Shown here in pieces: positions 63,376 through 64,000 of a stretch of DNA of 64,000 nt; position 1 is the first letter of the stretch; the number at the start of each line of letters is the position of its first letter. Source of the stretch: Arcuatula senhousia (Eukaryota; Mollusca; Bivalvia; Mytilida; Mytilidae); NCBI GenBank assembly GCA_963971305.1, contig OZ020306.1, forward strand, positions 52,550,686-52,614,685, in the 5' to 3' direction. The notes under the pieces were generated by a model, which was not told the DNA's origin, searched no databases, and was given only the letters and a program-made list of their open reading frames with translations. The position numbers and the translations under genes were made by a program.

Positions 63376-64000
63376 GTCGTATAGCCGACATGCAGGGCTG
63401 CCTATCGACACTAATCGACATAGGGCTTGTCGTGCAAAATTTGAGGGTTTGGGTAGGTTGAAGTTGGTACATCGGTCCGGAGGGGGAACCTCCACTTTAC
63501 TGTCTCTGGGAACGCTCCACAGAGATTGTGCCAGTATAAGATGGCTGCCGTCGTATAGCCGACATGCAGGGCTACCTATCGACACTAACCGACATAGGGC
63601 TTGTCGTGCAAAATTTGGGGGTTTTGGTAGGGTGAAGTTGGTACATCTGTCCGTAGGGGGGACCTCCACTTTACTGTCTCTGGGAACGCTACACAGAGAT
63701 TGTGCCAGTATAAGATGGCTGCCGTCGTTTAGCCGACATGCAGGGCTACCTATCGACACTAACCGACATAGGGCTTGTCGTGCAAAATTTGGGGGTTTTG
63801 GTAGGGTGAAGTTGGTACATCGGTCCGTAGGGGGGACCTCCACTTTACTGTCTCTGGGAACGCTCCACAGAGATTGTGCCAGTATAAGATGGCTGCTGTC
63901 GTATAGCCGACATACAGGGCTACCTATCGACACTAACCGACATAGGGCTTGTCGTGCAAAATTTGGGGGTTTTGGTAGGGTGAAGTTGGTACATCGGTCC

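Larger units (their letters stand above)
51139..64000. repeat. 174-bp satellite array, about 74 monomers, running off the right edge
   Basis: Consecutive copies of AGATTGTGCCAGTATAAGAT begin near 51179, 51352, 51526 and 51700, a spacing of 173-174 bp, and continue to the end. Landmarks in each unit are GGCTGCCGTCGTATAGCCGA, CATGCAGGGCTACCTATCGA, CATAGGGCTTGTCGTGCAAA, GTGAAGTTGGTACATCGGTC and CACTTTACTGTCTCTGGGAA. Monomers differ at few sites, chiefly in the G run (GGAGGGGG, GGAGGGGGG, GTAGGGGGG or GGAGGGAGG before ACCTCC). The first partial unit (51139-51178) is strongly diverged. Both strands carry long open frames of 58-residue repeats, which I regard as non-coding. The array is clearly richer in G+C than its flanks. 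Confidence 0.97.

Noticed and set aside
51409..63933. Long open frames of 145-607 codons on both strands, which look like repeat proteins
   Set aside because: They are the in-frame reading of a 174-bp satellite. Equal openness on both strands, breaks at G-run length changes, and no recognisable domain argue against real genes.
51139..64000. Identity with a named bivalve satellite of similar length
   Set aside because: Length alone is not evidence, and I cannot compare sequences here; aligning the monomer to known mollusc satellites would decide.

Overview
The window is animal nuclear DNA. It has intron-split coding sequence, AT-rich intergenic DNA packed with interspersed repeats, and a large satellite array. 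The repeat repertoire looks like that of a bivalve mollusc, possibly a mussel: elements with a hairpin start, a GTCC/GTC microsatellite and a tandem-repeat core, all ending in CTTGTT. The organism call is an inference from repeat style and cannot be proved here. There are no prokaryotic operons, CRISPR arrays or complete RNA genes.

Region 1 (1-32,003) holds the 3' half of one host gene on the + strand. Eleven exons, all in compatible phase with GT-AG introns, encode the last 432 residues of a dipeptidyl peptidase 8/9-type serine protease. They include the Ser-Asp-His triad and the stop codon. The upstream exons lie to the left of the window. The introns are 0.2 to 6 kb long and filled with repeats. 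Two exon ends (18,189 and 25,806) have been copied as tandem repeats into the following intron, splice donors included. The second array is a 50-bp minisatellite of about 17 units, 10 of them (counting the real junction) with an intact exon/donor junction.

Region 2 (32,004-51,138) shows no host gene that I can support. It has a chain of mutually nested hairpin elements (33,361-38,802), a tRNA-derived SINE, a compact element with a 12-bp perfect inverted repeat, and a 2.4-kb DNA transposon. The transposon has perfect 20-bp terminal inverted repeats and inward-facing subterminal GTCCGTTA clusters. There is also the tail of a LINE reverse-transcriptase ORF, and repeats rich in ATGGC(G/C)GCC-type motifs.

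Region 3 (51,139-64,000, running off the right edge) is a G+C-richer satellite of 174-bp monomers, about 74 copies. Because 174 is a multiple of three and the monomer has no stop in one frame on each strand, both strands carry long but apparently meaningless open frames, up to 607 codons. A block of about 1.35 kb is repeated nearly unchanged three times inside the array, which shows recent higher-order amplification.

The most interesting signals are the splice-donor minisatellite in the protease gene, the shared architecture and self-nesting of many unrelated-looking element families, the transposon with mirrored subterminal motif clusters, and the triplet-length satellite with higher-order structure.
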